DNA from: Coffea arabica
Lineage: Eukaryota; Streptophyta; Magnoliopsida; Gentianales; Rubiaceae
DNA length: 64,000 nucleotides
Reading direction: 5' to 3'
Assembly (NCBI RefSeq): GCF_036785885.1
Contig: NC_092324.1
Span: forward strand, 34,213,001 to 34,277,000
The notes below the pieces were generated by a model, which did no database searches, had not been told where the DNA came from, and saw only the letters and a program-made list of their open reading frames with translations. Below, in pieces: positions 61,589-64,000 of this stretch; position 1 is the first letter of the stretch; each line of letters opens with the position of its first letter. Made by a program: the position numbers and the translations under genes.

Positions 61589-63894
61589 TCATCTCAATTT
61601 TGTCCTCTTGTTGGAATTCTTAGTAGCAGTCTCAACGTCATCACTGGCAGTAGTTTCTGCTTCATCAAACTTATCACTGAGGCGGAGGCGAGCTTTTGAA
61701 CCAGAGCTACTTTCTTCTACAAGGATAAAGATTAGTTGGATATGATGGTAAGATACGAAAGTTATTTGTTAAAACTGTAACTATGTGGACCAACCTGAAG
61801 CCAGCAGCTGAGCAGCGTCAATTTTGTGCTCAGACGAGATAAGTAAAGCATTTGGTTGTTCTAGTGATTGAGCAGAATCAAATCCTTGTTCAAGTTCAGA
61901 ATAATGCAAAATTGTATAACGTTGCCTGGCATCCGCTAATTGAGTCTGGATTGGTTTAATATGGAGCAGAAAAGTCTTTGTTTTCAGGCTGTTGTGAGCA
62001 AACTCGAGTGGAAGTTCGTGGTTCTACAGACAAAACAAAAAGGAATGACAATTGGGAGTAGATTGCTGCTTTCACTAACAACCACATGAAGCTAAAATAA
62101 CCTGGTTAAAATGATCCATTGCTTCAAGGGCGGTGAAGGTGAGAAGCTTCTCTGCCAGGTCGCCAAAGACTGAGGCTGGTATAACTCCGCTGTCATCACT
62201 TAAATCAACGTCGAACCGACATCTGAAAAGTAAACATGTACCGTATTAGGTAATGGATTGAAGTCTGGTGAATTTAGGTACAATTTGCTACTAAATTTAA
62301 TGCTGAGGATTTAATAATATAGCACCTGGGCACAGCAGGACTCTTCTGCTTGCATGAATTGCAGGTAAACTCAATGCCGTAGTCTGCTGCAGTAGCGCGG
62401 TTGCATTTTGCACAGCTCATATACCAATATTTCTGGAAAATGTGCTCAAAAGAGATTTTTGCCTTGACCAGCGTAGTCTAAAAGTAACCAAATATAAGTT
62501 CAGAAGCTAAATATGCATGACTAATTTTAAGGAAAGTGGTTAAATAGGAAAAGCGTCATAGCACCTTCTGTGACAGAGAAACATTACAGATTAAAGTACT
62601 CTTTTGGTCTGCTTTCAAAAAGAGTTGAGGATTGTATTTGATGTAACTCTTTGTTTCAATCAGGCTTGCAATTAATTTAGTATTTCTCATTGCCCTGCAC
62701 AGCGAATGATGAAATCAGAGAATAAGGGGAAAAAAAATGAGAACAGCTCATATTGCGTGTTTATGAAAAAAGCAAAGAAATAGGCATTGAACCAATTCTT
62801 CAATTCTCTTGCTTCCTGTATGGGTGGGTCAACAAGAAGTGCAGAATCAAACCAGGTAGAGAGTGAAACTCCTACAGAATAAACAACAGCGGAAGATTTC
62901 AGGCATCACTGGCAAGCTTTAAATTAAGTAAATAAAGGTTATTACACAGAAGGACAGTATTTTAACGAACCATTGTAGTTGTTAACTTTTAATCTGCGCC
63001 CGATGACAACTGGATAGGCCTGAATGGTATTCACTAAAATCTGTCCTTCATTGTTCAAAAAGTCATCCCACAAAGATAGCATCACTGTTTGAGACCTAGT
63101 ATTCACATTGACATATAAGTCAACATTCAAAGAAATAAATATGGTTACAAAAACAAGAAGATAGAGCTAGCCAAAAACAGTAATAGGATTATAAAAAGAT
63201 GGTGCTTACTGTTCATTAAGGAGGACAAATTTCTGAACACTTGACTGTTTGGAGTTCTTAGTTATCGTTTTCTTCTCTAATGAACTGATTACAACTCCCA
63301 GAACGTCTACGAGACAACAAAGATAGGTCAGGAAAGTAATAATCAGTTTGATGAGGGCAAACTCGCATTTCAAAGGTAGCTAAAACTTACCTACAGACTT
63401 GCTTTTGTCGTCCATGTATTGAGCTAAATCTGCAAACTCTGTGAAGGTAAATTTAACAGGCATGATGTCTTCTTCCCTATTAACTTCTTCAATAACAGTC
63501 TTAGCAGTAATCACCCATTGCACAGTCAAGTCAGAGGTCTGAAATTTTGGTGGAATGCTTCTGACATCAGCATTTGAGATCCTGTACTTTCGATAAACTT
63601 GAAGAACAGGACTCATCTTAGGTATATCAGCATTGAAAATGATGCCTTCTACTCTAGAACCCTGTTAAGGAGATCAATTGAAAAAGTCCATTAAAACGAG
63701 TGTAAGATTGAAGAACTGATATGCTTAGAAAATATGCTCTAAAATATAACCTCGGAGTCGTAGAAGATCATTTTTTGTTTCTTGGTCGGTGTTCCCATTG
63801 AATCAGTAACTTGTTGCTTTTCTTGAACAGTTACAATACAGCACCAATTTTTCATATTAGGAGCGATATCTCTGATTGATAACATGTTAGCCAT
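61589..63894 (-). CDS. RPA1-like: RPA70-like single-strand DNA-binding protein of a Helitron
   Basis: Ten exons on the minus strand are 63894-63751, 63661-63391, 63306-63210, 63095-62971, 62871-62793, 62694-62565, 62477-62326, 62222-62102, 62023-61795 and 61716-61589. All have GT..AG borders and stay in phase, giving 491 residues. The order of parts matches the large subunit of replication protein A. Residues 1-48 start the first OB fold (MANMLSIRDIAPNMKNW), followed by SRVEGIIFNADIPK. A second OB fold holds DVLGVVISSLEKK, QKFVLLNEQ and LSLWDDFLNNEG. The C-terminal OB fold has a zinc ribbon C-x2-C-x13-C-x2-C (CAKC ... CNSC) after KYWYMS. The tail is serine-rich and ends in basic NKRTKLR, a possible nuclear signal. 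Exon 1 follows TTTTTTCAG directly, so an upstream exon beyond the start is possible. RPA binds single-stranded DNA and may aid Helitron strand displacement. No lesion is visible. Confidence 0.85.
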
Positions 63895-64000
63895 CCTGAA
63901 AAAAGAAGAAGCAAAAAAATGTATAATCTGGAAAGTGATATACGGATGAAATAACATTAATAAGTAAACTAAGGGATAGGGATATCCAGATATACCTGAA

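Larger units (their letters stand above)
58894..64000 (-). mobile_element. Helitron, 3' part (continues past the right edge)
   Basis: On the minus strand the element ends in an 8-bp perfect hairpin (CACCGCGC, loop ATC, GCGCGGTG; 58907-58925), then 9 nt, then CTAG followed by host T. This is the Helitron 3' structure (hairpin close to CTRR, insertion before T). Upstream on the same strand are a B3-domain gene and an RPA70-like gene. RPA-like genes are a hallmark of autonomous plant Helitrons. The Rep/helicase and the 5' TC end are not in the window and would lie beyond 64000. The link between the terminus and the two genes is inferred from orientation and proximity. Confidence 0.7.

Overview
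The window looks like repeat-rich nuclear DNA of a flowering plant, most likely a eudicot. Genes are few, introns are AT-rich with GT..AG ends, and the elements are typical plant ones: CACTA with TNP2, a Copia element with an initiator-Met primer site, Mutator-type MITEs with 9-bp target duplications, Stowaway MITEs and an RPA-bearing Helitron. I cannot name the species from sequence alone. Only three genes look intact: a glutamate-receptor-like channel (GLR), and an RPA70-like gene and a two-B3-domain gene that both appear to belong to a Helitron. No tRNA, rRNA or CRISPR array was seen.

Layout. 1-803: unassigned DNA. 804-10581: a Mutator-like inverted-repeat element with a perfect 9-bp target duplication. 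It holds a second Mutator MITE (927-1639) and a tandem LTR array (LTR-internal-LTR-internal-LTR, 1859-10028). 13364-25603: a full-length CACTA/En-Spm transposon carrying subterminal repeats, a tnp2 transposase gene, a tnpA/Ptta-like gene and an antisense captured piece of the ribosomal protein S4 gene; both transposon genes carry stop or frameshift lesions. 26654-27243: a hAT-like MITE. 28025-30110: two copies of a promoter-like segment. 30189-32567: a broken subtilisin-like protease gene, hit by a MITE. 32601-38037: a Copia retrotransposon inserted 33 bp after the protease stop. 39673-45082: a solo LTR interrupted by another solo LTR and by a Mutator-like element with organelle-like cargo. 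45655-46030: a Copia RNase H relic.

46998-55045 (minus strand): a five-exon GLR gene predicted to encode 911 residues, with a 3-kb first intron full of MITEs and a possible organellar insert. 55046-58893: intergenic DNA with Mutator-type MITEs. 58894-64000: the 3' part of a Helitron on the minus strand, with a hairpin and CTAG terminus at 58894, a B3-domain gene (59682-60746) and an RPA70-like gene (61589-63894). Any Rep/helicase gene would lie beyond the right edge.

The CACTA, Copia and LTR elements are decayed or non-coding, and the protease locus is dead. The Helitron genes keep open frames across every junction I could trace, which makes this part the most notable.
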